Part shown: piece after piece, positions 34,971-45,579 of the stretch | How positions within the stretch are numbered: the first letter of the stretch is position 1 | Layout: each line of letters begins with the position of its first letter | NCBI GenBank assembly: GCA_027946365.1 | Contig: JAPEUQ010000009.1 | Coordinates: 682,001-746,000, forward strand | Length of the DNA: 64,000 bases | From: Kalmusia sp. IMI 367209 | Lineage: Eukaryota; Ascomycota; Dothideomycetes; Pleosporales; Didymosphaeriaceae | Direction of reading: 5' to 3' | Translations under genes and position numbers: made by a program | Notes under the pieces: model-generated | Told to the model about the DNA's origin: nothing | Databases searched by the model: none | What the model saw: the letters and a program-made list of their open reading frames with translations, nothing else

Positions 34971-36006
34971 ATGGGAGCTAATAGTCTTCAATATCACAAA
35001 GATGATGCCCTACTGGAACATGCCCAAGTTTTCAGCTACCAGCCGCTCACCCCTCGTAAAGCCATTAAACTACTCGAAATCCTGCCTATGTCGGATGATA
35101 CGAATGACCCTATTCAAGTCAAGGGTCGGCAAGACAGACCTGATGACACATACCGATGCCTCTCCTACATGTGGGGCGACCAAGCTGAACGCTTCATGAT
35201 CTTGATCAACACAAAAACCTTCTACGTTGGTCGGAACCTATATGACTTCCTGCACCAAGCAGCAAGACGACTAGATGTGTCTGCCTCTCTTTGGATGGAT
35301 GCAATTTGTATTAATCAGACGGACATCGACGAGAAAAGTATTCAAGTCCAGCAAATGGGAGATCTCTATTCGAAGGCGGAGGAGGCCATTACATGGCCAG
35401 GCCTAGGTACCGAGAGCGAGCTGCGAGCGTTGCGCCGACTCACATCAGGGCCAGAATTGATTCCGAGCGATACTGAGCCCTGGGAGGGTGTGCTGGGGAA
35501 AGCTTGCGTACCGTAGCTCACGCACGACCCAAACAAAGGGGACGACGCAAGGTACTGGACTGTCGACATGGTCACTGATCTGGAGAGCTTATTATACAAC
35601 CACTACTGGAAGCGCGCATGGCTTGTTCAAGAGGTGCTTCTTGCTCAGCGTTATGTATTATGGTGTGGCGACCAGATACTGCATGATATAGCCTTACGGC
35701 ACCTCCAATCAATGTTCGTCCTCGACTTTGGTTCACAGCTGCAAAGTCCATCTCTAAAAGATAGCGTGGTGGTCAGCTCGATCATGCGGCTACGATCAGC
35801 TCTCATACTTTGCTCTCATGAAGATATCAAATGATCCATACAGGCCCAGTGGCGGGACTGTAGCGATTAATCGCGGTGGACTACGAGTGTTCCGATCCGC
35901 GAGATCGCATTTTCTCGCTGATATCGCTTGTGGAGCAAGATCCGCGGATTTCTGCTGCCATTCGCGCCGACTACGAAAGAGGTCGCTTTGAGGAATCCAT
36001 TGGATA
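34971..36006 (+). pseudogene. HET-domain (heterokaryon incompatibility) gene, disrupted
   Basis: The frame from 34971 gives the three HET motifs in order: YRCLSYMWGD (about residue 62), WMDAICINQTDIDEKSIQVQQM with LYSKAEEAITWPG, then YWKRAWLVQEVLLAQRYVLWCG. A TAG at 35514-35516 splits motifs 2 and 3. The flanking sequence (L-T-H-D-P-N-K-G-D-D-A-R-Y-W) continues in the same frame, so this is a nonsense mutation (CAG or TGG to TAG) rather than an exon end. The frame closes at about 35832. A later HET hallmark, CSDPRDRIFSLISLV, is readable in another frame at about 35888-35935, so a frameshift or lost intron follows. HET proteins trigger cell death upon non-self fusion. This copy should be inactive. 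Confidence 0.82.
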
Positions 36007-36757
36007 GAGGGAAGTGACTGGTTACGAATGTTTCAGGACGCTAGGTGCTATGCTTTTATTCGAGAAATCATTTTGATGAAAAAATCTCTGGTCGGATTCA
36101 TTGATCTCGAGGGGCACGGACTAAGTCTCAGTCTTTGATGGAATGAGTATGCCCATCGTTATGATCAGAGTGACATTTACTGAACATAATACGAAACTAT
36201 GTGTCGATGTCTAGACTGCAGAATGTGCAGACAGTGGGTTGTGATGTATCATAGGATGCGAAACACTAAGGTTTAATGCATTGAGATTCAGCACTCAATG
36301 TCACGACACGTGATTTGGAAAACGCATTTGGTACACCAGAAGAATGTTATCATCTCGTAGCATATGTAGGCAGTAAGCAATTCTGATCCAACTTACCTGG
36401 TGCAATCTCTTCTCACTACTGGATTGTGCATCTCAGTCTTACACTTCAAATATCAAAATGATGTTCAATGATATCGATGAAAAAACTTAACCCTATGCCG
36501 GCACAAAATATTATGCTGCAATGCTACGATGAACCTGTTTTCCGAAAGAGCGGGGACGACGGCGACAACTTCGATCACCTTCCCAATCCGGCGTGAGCCG
36601 GGCTAGTACCTGCATACACGGCCTCGACATCGGCACAATACGTCGCGCATCCTAGGATCCGGTTTCTGTTGGTAATCAGTATTCGGATAAGTACGTATAT
36701 TGACCTCGCTTCGTCACTTCTTCACTCTCTTTCACGACAACGCGTGTGCATCTTGCG
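36007..36757. other. Intergenic region
   Basis: AT-rich, no gene seen. The last 60 bases (CACTTCTTCACTCTCTTTCACGAC) form a pyrimidine-rich leader of the esterase. Confidence 0.5.
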
Positions 36758-38587
36758 ATGAGTGCTTCTATAAGAGCTTGGGGAACGCGGGCATGGCCCT
36801 TGTGGCTGGTGGCGATCACTGCCGCAGCTGGACCGGCAGTCACGGTACTTAATGGTACTTATGAAGGCTTTTATCTGCCTTCGTTTGATCAGGATATTTT
36901 CCTCGGGATCCCCTACGCCCAAGATACCGGAGGTCCGAATCGCTTTCAATTACCACAAGCACTCAATTCGACATGGAACGGGACGCGCATCGCTCAAACA
37001 TATGGCAATGCTTGTCCCGATTTCATGCCCGATGCCGACGCGGAATATGGAATGAGCGAGGATTGCCTTAATATTAATATTGTTCGACCCGCCAATGTCT
37101 CTGCCAACACCAGCTTGCCCGTCGCTGTGTGGATTCATGGGGGCTCTTATCAGGTCGGCACAAGTGGGCTGCCGAATTACAATTTGACGTGGCTTGTGCA
37201 GCGATCTGTGGAGATTGGGAAGCCTATCGTTGCGACCAGTATCAATTACCGGAAGGGTGGCTGGGGGATGCTCTATTCGAGGGAGGTACAAGGAAGCGGA
37301 GTGGCCAATTTGAGCTTGAGGGATATGAGGAAAGCGTTGGCGTGGATCTCAGAGAACATTGGAGCATTCGGCGGAGATAAGAGCAACGTTACAATTTGGG
37401 GAGAATCCGCAGGTTCCTTTGCTGTGGGACAGCTTTTGATGACCTATGGTGGCCGGACAGACAACCTGTTTCATCGCAGCATCCAGGAGTCTGGATCCGC
37501 CGCGACAGCGTGGTATAATGGCTCGGATTGGTATCAGCCGATATATGATAAGATCGTGGAGCAGACGAACTGCACTGACTGGCCTGATACTCTTGAATGC
37601 CTCCGGACCGTTCCTTATGAGACTATTTTCCCTTTCCTCGACTCGTCAAAAGTTGGCGGGCCAGGCTTCTACCCCACAGTCGACGGAGATGTCATCCCCA
37701 ACTATCCCACCGAATTGCTTCATTCTGGCCGCTTCGCCCATGTTCCTCATATCTATGGCTCAAACAGCGACGAAGGTACCGACAACGCACCAACGAAGAT
37801 ATTCAACACAGACCAGGATATCTACGACTACCTCCTCGGCAGCACAGGCTACGATTTTCCTCCGAGTGTCGTCAGCAAAATCTTAGAACTCTACCCCGAC
37901 GACCCAGCCCAAGGCATTCCTCTCAACACAGGTAGCGAGCGCTTCGCAGAGCAAGGCTACCAGTACAAGCGCGCCGCTGCTATTATTGGCGACGTCTTCT
38001 ACCACGCTACCCGCCTCGATGATGCTCGATATTACGCAAAGCACTCACCAACCTACATCTACCGCTTCAACACGCGGCCCTTTGCAAATGCCACCAACGC
38101 GACTTATACGGATTACGTTGGCGGGCTAGCACCCGCGTACAAGGGCGTTCAGCACTTCAGCGAAGTCGCCTTCATCTTTGGGAACCCGCAATTTGTGGGC
38201 CCTTGGGAAGAGTACAGGGCGCTGAGCAATGACATGAGTGCGCAGTGGATCCATTTTATCAATGGGGGTGACCCCAATGGGCAGGGACTGCCAAAGTGGC
38301 CGAAGTATAGCGAGGGAGCGAAAGGGTTGAATTTGGTGATTCAGGCGCAAGGGAGGGGGTATAATGGGAGTTATGTCGAGGAAGACACGTATCGATTGGC
38401 GGGGAGGGGAGTTTTTGACGAAGTGGGCGAGGAGGAGGCATGTTTAGGGAATATTCTGAGTGATTGTTCATTTGTCCTTTGGCTGATATTGATGATTCTG
38501 TTTCGATATTCAATCACGCACGTATGCATCAATACAAATCATATGACACTTGCCCCAAGAACAGTGTCGCCTCTAACATACACATGA
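36758..38587 (+). CDS. Secreted type-B carboxylesterase/lipase
   Basis: An intronless frame of 609 residues. The N-terminus (WPLWLVAITAAAGP) acts as a signal peptide. The alpha/beta-hydrolase triad is visible: nucleophile Ser217 in GESAG, Glu339 in NSDEGTD and His466 in GVQHFSEVAF. The oxyanion-hole motif is WIHGGSYQVG and the conserved loop is EDCLNINI. About a dozen N-x-S/T sites point to a glycosylated, secreted enzyme hydrolysing carboxylic esters; the physiological substrate is unknown. The last 60 residues after about 38430 (hydrophobic LWLILMILFRYS then a polar tail) extend beyond the usual family end. They may be a membrane/GPI-type tail or a missed 3' intron. It lies between two broken recognition genes but is itself intact. 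Confidence 0.9.
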   Translation: MSASIRAWGTRAWPLWLVAITAAAGPAVTVLNGTYEGFYLPSFDQDIFLGIPYAQDTGGPNRFQLPQALNSTWNGTRIAQTYGNACPDFMPDADAEYGMSEDCLNINIVRPANVSANTSLPVAVWIHGGSYQVGTSGLPNYNLTWLVQRSVEIGKPIVATSINYRKGGWGMLYSREVQGSGVANLSLRDMRKALAWISENIGAFGGDKSNVTIWGESAGSFAVGQLLMTYGGRTDNLFHRSIQESGSAATAWYNGSDWYQPIYDKIVEQTNCTDWPDTLECLRTVPYETIFPFLDSSKVGGPGFYPTVDGDVIPNYPTELLHSGRFAHVPHIYGSNSDEGTDNAPTKIFNTDQDIYDYLLGSTGYDFPPSVVSKILELYPDDPAQGIPLNTGSERFAEQGYQYKRAAAIIGDVFYHATRLDDARYYAKHSPTYIYRFNTRPFANATNATYTDYVGGLAPAYKGVQHFSEVAFIFGNPQFVGPWEEYRALSNDMSAQWIHFINGGDPNGQGLPKWPKYSEGAKGLNLVIQAQGRGYNGSYVEEDTYRLAGRGVFDEVGEEEACLGNILSDCSFVLWLILMILFRYSITHVCINTNHMTLAPRTVSPLTYT

Positions 38588-38666
38588 TATCCTTCTACTG
38601 CTATCATTACTGTCGAAGAATCTCCTTTGCTATTTGGCATGGCTTGAGCCTCCTTCCCTTATTTTA

Positions 38667-39960
38667 TTCTGGCTGAGAATCAAGAGCCCCTTGCACAGCC
38701 AACCGCTGAACACGGTCGTGGACACTTTCTAATTGGGTCTGTATGTAGCCCATATTTGATGCAAGTACAGTGCAGATGTCATTTGACTGGCTAAACAAGG
38801 CCTGGAGCCCTGTGAGCTCCTTTGAGTACATCATATCTGCCTTGGTGTACTTTTTTTGTTTGGTGTAGAGGTCGCACATGTTCTCCATAGCGATGAGTGC
38901 TAGTTGATATTGTTGAACTGGCTCGTCACATAGCGCCTCCTCGCACCCTCGCAGCACGCGCTCGTACATCTGCTCTGCTTCGACTAGGTTACCTTGATGG
39001 ATGTAGATGTTGCCCAGATTGCTGACCGTGGTGAGTGTTGGCCCGTGGTCAGGACCGAGCGCTTCCATCCCCTCGCAGTGCCCGCTCATGCATCTACTCT
39101 GGACCCGATGAAAATATTGCCCGCACAGGTGTTGCACACACTCTCAGATAACTTCCTCTACTAGCTTGCCTTGGTTCGCATAGATGAGGCCTAGGAGAGA
39201 TACATCAATTAAGAACTCCTTTTTTTCGCTTTCAGCTTTCTCGTCGATATTCCTATCATCTCTTCTCCTTTCCTCTTTCTGGATGTTCACAACCTATCGG
39301 GAACACACTTAAGTATAAGATAGAAGTCGGCGTGGCACCGTGAGGTAGTCCTAGATTAAGTTGTGTGGCACAGCACTGCCATATTCAACCACCGCTAGTT
39401 GGCCCAGCTCAGAGTCAAAACGCTTGCCCTGGTAGTGATAAGCCCACTGATGGACGACTGGATGCGTCGCATAGATTTCTATCTCTTCTACCTCTTCGAA
39501 TAGCGAGCAGCTGCGCAACAGCTGTATTGCTTAGCTGAATGCTAGCTCGCTAGTCGCCGCGTCCCCAATCTACTCCGATAATTTCTTAGCAGTCCATAGG
39601 ATGTCTTCCCACACTGTCGCAAATAGATCATGCCATAGATGTTTGTTATCAAGAAACGACCAGAGGAGTAGTAGAGTCGCGATTGGTTCGTGCCTGTTAC
39701 GGGTGGCTTAGTACGAAATAGCCCACGTCGTCCACACGCTACGGTCTAGGTACTCCTGCAGCGGTGCATCAGACGGGCCTTTGGAATCCATTAACTCACT
39801 CCACTGCTGCTCGTAGAATTTAATGTAGGTTCCAAGATCTATTCTGCTCTCTCGTAGGGAGGCGCTCGCCTGCGCAATCGCCAGCGGTAGGCCGCCCAGC
39901 AACTCTAGTAAGCGTTCTCCGTCAGACGCGTCTATACCCGGAGTCGTTAGTCTTCATTGG
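38667..39960 (-). pseudogene. NB-ARC/TPR (fungal NLR-type) gene relic
   Basis: Read from right to left: LLGGLPLAIAQASASLRE and YIKFYEQQWSELMDSKGPSD, then LQEYLDRSVWTTWAISY (39708-39932). These are the GLPLA and winged-helix region of fungal NB-ARC proteins. Next come LLLLWSFLDNKHLWHDLF, then KKLSE-stop-IGDAATSELAFS-stop-AIQLLRSCSLF and THPVVHQWAYHYQGK (about 39390-39690). In-frame stops are TAG at 39572-39570 (a Trp position in relatives) and TAA at 39533-39531. Kinesin-light-chain-like TPR units follow (GNLVEAEQMYERVLRGCEEA; CDLYTKQKKYTKADMMYSKE), ending at 38667. The effector N-terminus and P-loop are not found upstream. Such proteins act in fungal non-self recognition; this one is dead. 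Confidence 0.82.
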
Positions 39961-40639
39961 TTCAGATCAAATCGTCCTCTGTGGTTAGCTTACCATATCC
40001 CCCCGCGTACCAGCTCTGGAGGATGGCCTGTTTTAAGCGAGACAAGGATGAATGAGGCATGAAAACGATGCATATCGGTCGGTAAGGAGTGTTTCCACAT
40101 AGTGGGCCAGGAAGTGACATGTCTAGAAGAATGGTAGTGACTGCACACTAAGCCCTTTTTCATTCCTTGCCACGCAACTAATGATGCTTTCGTAAATATC
40201 AACGTCGTGAGCAATAGTCAAGGCTTAATTGAGAAGGAAAATAAAGTAAATCACGTGACGTCGTCTTCTTGTGCATGTCTCGTGCGTGCCGAGGTAATAC
40301 CAAGCGTCAGCACCTGCGACGTATACAAGATAACGACACAATGTACCTCTCACAAACACCGTATGGCATATCGTAGAGCACTTCTTCTTCGCACTGAATC
40401 ACTAGCGCCCAAGCTACTCGCAGCTCGTCCCGCGCGAATCCCCACTCGTCCCCAGCTACTTTGGAGCCGAGGCACGTCGACGGGTAAGCTATTGCGGGGG
40501 CATGATCACTATTCACAAGTCCGTCGTGCGCTTTTCGCGTTCTGTCGCACACTTGTCGCTACATCATTCTCATTACCATCGAGCCCTCTTGGAGCACCTG
40601 CGACACATTGAAACTGACATGCTGAGATAAAAAGCAACC
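39961..40639. other. Spacer; upstream part of the NLR relic not recognisable
   Basis: No P-loop or effector domain of the NLR could be read here on the minus strand. The right part is the promoter of the enoyl-CoA isomerase gene. Nothing else is seen. Confidence 0.5.
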
Positions 40640-41749
40640 ATGGCGTCCCAATACAATGACATCAAATTCGAAATTAAAGGCAAAATTGGCATAATCAAGG
40701 TATTATACAACCTCAGCATCTGTTATTCTGGACTACTGAATACTAAATGCTGAATCGTCACGGATAGTTCAACCGCCCTAAAGCTCTAAATTCCTTCGGC
40801 GGCACCATCATCAACGACACCATCGCTGCCCTGCGCGAACTCAATGCGCATCCCGACACCGTATTCACCGTGATCACTGGCGAAGGCCGCTTTTTCTCCG
40901 CCGGTGCAGATGTCAGAGGTATAGGCGACATGACGCAGGTGCGTTCCCTTTCTATTAAATGTTGGGTTGATCTTAAGTTTGCTGGGGATGTGAAGCGGCG
41001 ACTAAAAGAATTCTACAGCCAAAGGAATATAAAAATGCGGGAGAAAAGAAATTAGCGTTCCTTGAAAGGTTCACTTATGGTACGTGGCTATGTATACTCC
41101 TCTTCGATATAATGGAGGCAGGCGAATTTCATCGGTCTAATTATGCACAGCGACCGAACTGCTAAGAAGCATGATTGACCACCGCAAGGTGCTCATTCTT
41201 GCACTCAATGGCCCCGGCGTAGGTGGAGGAGCTGCATGGTTTCCAGGTATCGCAGACATCGTCCTTGCCTCTTCATCCGCATGGCTTCAATGCCCGTTCA
41301 GCGCGTTGGCTCTCGTGCCCGAAAATGGCTCCGCTTTATCTTTCGCGCAGCACATTGGCATCCATCGCGCAAATGACTTCCTTATGTTTGGGCGCAAGCT
41401 TACCGCGCAAGAGCTTTTGGACGCGGGTATGTATAATTATGTATGGGATAAGACAGGGGACGACTTTCACGCAGAGGTCGTTAAATTTCTAGAGGGCCAG
41501 CTAGAGGTTAATGATGGGAAGAGCATGATGGAGACGAAGAGGCTGCAGAATGTGGGGGTGAGGGACCAGAGGATGATTGCCGTCGTCAATGCTGTGGATG
41601 CGTTGGCTGAAAGGTATGTGCATTCATCTTCCGAACTTGTACTGATGATACTAACATAGCGCAGATTTGTGGAGGACGCCCCAACGAAGCGATTTGTAGA
41701 GAAGCGGAAGGCGATGGAGGAGAAGAGCAAGGCGCGGTCGAAGATTTGA
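40640..41749 (+). CDS. Peroxisomal enoyl-CoA isomerase/hydratase (crotonase fold, ECI-like)
   Basis: Five exons, 40640-40699, 40768-40938, 41019-41079, 41151-41613 and 41665-41749, fit by phase; 279 residues. Crotonase features: FNRPKALNSFGG, the oxyanion-hole segment GEGRFFSAGADVRG, LNGPGVGGGAAW and FSALALVPENGS. Glu155 in PENGS sits where the catalytic Glu of delta3-delta2-enoyl-CoA isomerases lies. The C-terminus ends Ser-Lys-Ile after basic residues (KARSKI), a PTS1-type peroxisome signal. The likely role is beta-oxidation of unsaturated fatty acids, shifting 3-enoyl to 2-trans-enoyl-CoA. Exon 3 (20 codons, PKEYKNAGEKKLAFLERFTY) carries the lid region and is easily missed in annotation. 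Confidence 0.88.
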
Positions 41750-42639
41750 GAATCTAGATCAGTCGATGCTTGTCAATAAAGTTGTAGGATTCATGTCAAG
41801 CCATTCATTGTGCCTTTCTCATTGCTATCTATGACTTCCTATATCGTCTGTCTAGTACGGAATGTGATTCCAAATTATTTCTACGATATGAGTGTAGTCC
41901 TTTCCAGGCACAACGTACGACAGAAATGGTCGAGCATGTGCGAAGCGCATGCGCGAGACCACAATAGTACTTCGAAACTGTTCCTGCGATGCCTTCGCAA
42001 GCAGAAAGCACGCAGATAAGCCTCGGTGCGTATTTCCTATTTTGCGTCGACGTACATATTTTGCACGGACGTGGCTGGTTCGTCATGTTACATCCTGGAT
42101 CAATAACGTTGCGCAGGAAAGGGATTGCAAGGCTCCTACAATGGTATGTCCGACGAAGCAAGGTTTCATATACCAGGACGCAGCCTCATCCTATGGGGGC
42201 GCGTTCTCCTCGCCTCGCATGTGGCAAGCTTATTTCCACACCACTATCTAAAACCCGAGCTCTGTGTCACCATCCAAGAATGCGTGAACATCAAGGATGC
42301 GTTTTAGCCAAAGTTGCCATGCCGGGTTGCCCGCGAACGCCTGTTGCGTCCACCTACGAGGGTCGTGCCGCAGCGAGTGAAGATCGGCCCATAGGTCGTA
42401 CGCGCAATCACCGGACCGCTGATCGCTTACCTGCATTCCAGCGCAGTGGTCCATATGCACGTCGGACCGAAGAATTCATATAATGCAGTGATACTTGGGT
42501 CGGTTTGCAAAGAGGCTAATAACTGTTATGCGTGTTCCTTGTGTTGCTTGTGTTTCCACGTGTTGAAGAACGTTCTAGAGAAACTTTCTTTTCTAATTCG
42601 GGCCCCCACAGCTTTTGCGCATTGCTCAAGCAATTAAGT
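41750..42639. other. Intergenic region
   Basis: No gene supported; frames at 41949-42251 and 41989-42483 have no similarity. The 3' end leads into the permease promoter. Confidence 0.5.
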
Positions 42640-44299
42640 ATGGTTTCTATCGATCATGAGAAGGGTGTTTTGACGCCGGAACATGTCAGCGTGGAGACGA
42701 GGCATGATGAGACTGCTGAGCATGGCTTCGTTGATGAGAGGAAGCTGGTATTGAAGATGGATTTGAGGATTCTTCCCATTCTCGTTCTTGTCTATCTCAC
42801 GGCATTCATCGATCGGTATGGTTCCCCCTGCATTCGAAAACAAGATACTGATGCTGACATTGTATGTAGTGTCAACATTGGAAATGCGCAATTGTTTTCT
42901 CTGAAAGAAGACCTTGGTCTCACCACCAACAAGTACAACATCGCTCTTGCAGTCTTCTTCGTATCGTACATTGCATTCGAAATTCCTGCAAACATCGTCC
43001 TCAAGAAGTTCAAACCGCATGTGTTTAGTAGGTTCAACTACGCCGTGGAAGATCATGCTTCGACAAGCTAACCTTCGAAAGTGTCTGTATGCATGTTCTC
43101 TTTTGGTCTGCTTGTCATGGTTCAGGGCTTTAGTGAGTCGAGCAGCGAAAGTATTTTCAAAGCAGAGTTAATGCGTAGCAGCTCAAAATTTTGGTGGCTT
43201 GGTAACAGCCCGTTTCCTTATGGGTTTCGCAGAGGCTGGAATATATCCTGGCAGTAAGTCGCATAATATTCAAGAGCCAGTTCACCAGTAACACGTCCAG
43301 GTTTCTATCTCATGAGCATGTGGTATAAACGACACGAAGCACAACGTCGATTTTCTTTCTTCCTCTGCGGCGCCACCCTCGCTGGCGCGTTCGGTGGCCT
43401 GCTTGCAACCGCAATCGGACACATGAATGGAGTACGAGGGTACAATGCCTGGCGTTGGATCTTCATCATCGAGGGTCTAGCAACTTGTGTCCTCTCTGTG
43501 CTCGCTTACTTTGTCGTAACAGACTTTCCTGAAGATGCTAAATGGTTGAGCGAAGCTGAACGCGCTTTAGCGATCCGGCGATTGGCCGAGGAGCAAGGAG
43601 AATCACATCTTGATGAGAAGGTCGGCTTTAGCAGCGTCCTGCAGAGCCTCACCGATCTGAAGACATTGGTAGCTGGTTTTATCTACTTCGGTCCAACGAT
43701 GTCCGGATATAGTAGGTCATTCTTCTCGATACCTCTCATCCGTCACTAATCAGGGATCAGGTCTGGCGTACTTCATCCCGACCATTGTCTCCACATACGG
43801 CTACTCTCCGATCCAATCGCAACTCTACTCGATCCCTCCGTGGGCTGCCGCCTTCGCCCTATCCATCATCATGGCCTACCTCTCAGACAAAGCCGGCAAG
43901 CGCTTCCCCTTCATCCTCTTCAATTTCCTCCTGGCCCTCGCCGGCGTCGTCACGCTCTTCACATTCCACGGAAATCATCACGCGCGTTACGCTGCACTCT
44001 GCCTTTACACCATGGGTGTCTTTAGCGTCATTCCTATTGTCATCTGCTGGTTTGTCATGAATCTGGAAGGGCACAAGGATCGCGCCGTGGGCTCGGCGTG
44101 GATGATTGGGTTTGGCAATTGCGCTGGGTTGGTGAGCACGTTTGCGTTCCCAGCGAAGGATAAGCCGCTGTATCATACGGGGTATTCTTTGGGAATCGGG
44201 CTACTTTGCATGAGCATCGTAGCGAGCAGCATTTATTATGTGTTGTGCGTGCTGGAGAATAGGAAGAGAAGCGGTGTACAGAAAAAGCTGCTATTGTAG
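42640..44299 (+). CDS. MFS permease, Dal5/Tna1 (allantoate/nicotinate) type
   Basis: Six exons, 42640-42815, 42870-43027, 43082-43132, 43182-43253, 43301-43711 and 43761-44299, all with GT..AG and matching phase; 468 residues. Features of the anion:cation symporter (allantoate permease) family: a charged N-terminus; LRILPILVLVYLTAFIDR leading into span 1; FFVSYIAFEIPANIVLKK; ARFLMGFAEAGIYPG; WYKRHEAQRR before span 6; and NAWRWIFIIEGL. Twelve spans are expected in the plasma membrane. Probable substrates are organic anions such as ureides, vitamins or carboxylates; the exact one is unknown. Exons 3 and 4 are very short (51 and 72 bases). No truncation or stop is seen. Confidence 0.9.
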
Positions 44300-45579
44300 G
44301 TTAGTTCAAAACCACGTAGCAGAGGTTTTCCAACAAAATTGGATTTTTGAATTCACAGGCATTATTATCATTACCACCCTAATTCATCTACTAAGACCTC
44401 CAGCAATTATCCCCTTTCCTAATGTCAATATGAATGTAGCACTCTCAAATACCCCCAAAAACGCGGTACCGGTGAATTTCTCAAACACCAATGGTAGCTT
44501 GACTTTTATTCGGACCGAGGAAAGACATTTCGGAAAGATTGGTGGCTTGTTCGCACGGGATCCATGCCCATCACAAAGTTCCCTTATTGCATATCGCGAA
44601 TACGAACGGACCCAACCAATCCGAATAATGCACACGGGGATTCTTATCATTTCCTCCTTCGCAAAACACTACCACCTCAAGGTACCTCCTAACTTACGGA
44701 CGTAGCACTACATGGCAAGGCTATCGTGCTGAGACAAGGGATCAAACCCAAGGCGAGAGTTTTCAAGCAGATGCTTTTGGACTATACATGTGCCGTTGTT
44801 ACTTCGGAGCGCCACTGCTAGGCTGCGGGCATCGATTGGTCGACTTGACAGCATGAAGGATTGCTACTACACAAAACACACGTCAAACACGATATCTTGT
44901 ATGATTACTTATATTCGATATGGGCGAATGTCATGTCAATTTTTACTCTATGAAGAAGAGAAAAGTGAGAATCGTGGAAATCTGTGGGTAAACCTAGTGA
45001 ACTTAGTAATACCAATCGGGCTTCGGGTTTTGACAACATGCTGTGCAACTGCAACAACCGTTAAGGGCATAACTGAACGAGATATTCTACGATCATTGCC
45101 GTTGCATGGATCTCACCTCAGCTTAGCCACCTTCTTGGGCCTGCCGCAGAGGAAGGATTCGTTGCCCCGGGAGAACCCGCGACACTTTCCAGCGCAATGG
45201 TACAGGCCCGCATTGGCCGGCTATATCGCCCTTTGCGTTGCGTTGATTCAATTCGCTTGAACCTTCCCCAAGGAGCAGCTCCTCACGTTATGCAAACAAG
45301 GTTGACATTTTGTGGCTGGGATATCGTGCAATGATCTGTGATTTCCACGGACTTTGCCTAATCCGCATATGCAGATGGGCGGTCGCCCCACGGATCAACA
45401 CCTCTTCGGGCTGCGTGAGAGAGAACTTGTCCTTATAGTAACGGGAGCGCTCGCCTTGCGATCCACTTGTTCTTTTTCTAGTTTTAGCCTACTGGCGTGG
45501 GGGATCCTTCGTACAACTCCTGCTTACACTAGTCGAAGGCCTCGTTCTGAGCTGATTCCAGCCTCGTTGAGCCGCAGCT
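44300..45579. other. Gene-free spacer
   Basis: About 1.3 kb. Frames at 44384-44650 (minus), 44790-45260 and 45354-45686 (plus) are not supported by similarity, start context or introns. A GGGATCAAACCC sequence at 44738 recalls a tRNA T-arm but no cloverleaf can be drawn. Confidence 0.5.

Noticed and set aside
35502..35532. Intron GTACCG...AAAG that would remove the TAG of the HET gene
   Set aside because: It would be only about 31 bases, shorter than other introns here, and would delete the conserved-looking T-H-D-P-N-K stretch.
44730..44760. Possible tRNA (GGGTTTGATCCC-like T-arm on the minus strand)
   Set aside because: No matching acceptor, D or anticodon arms can be drawn around it.
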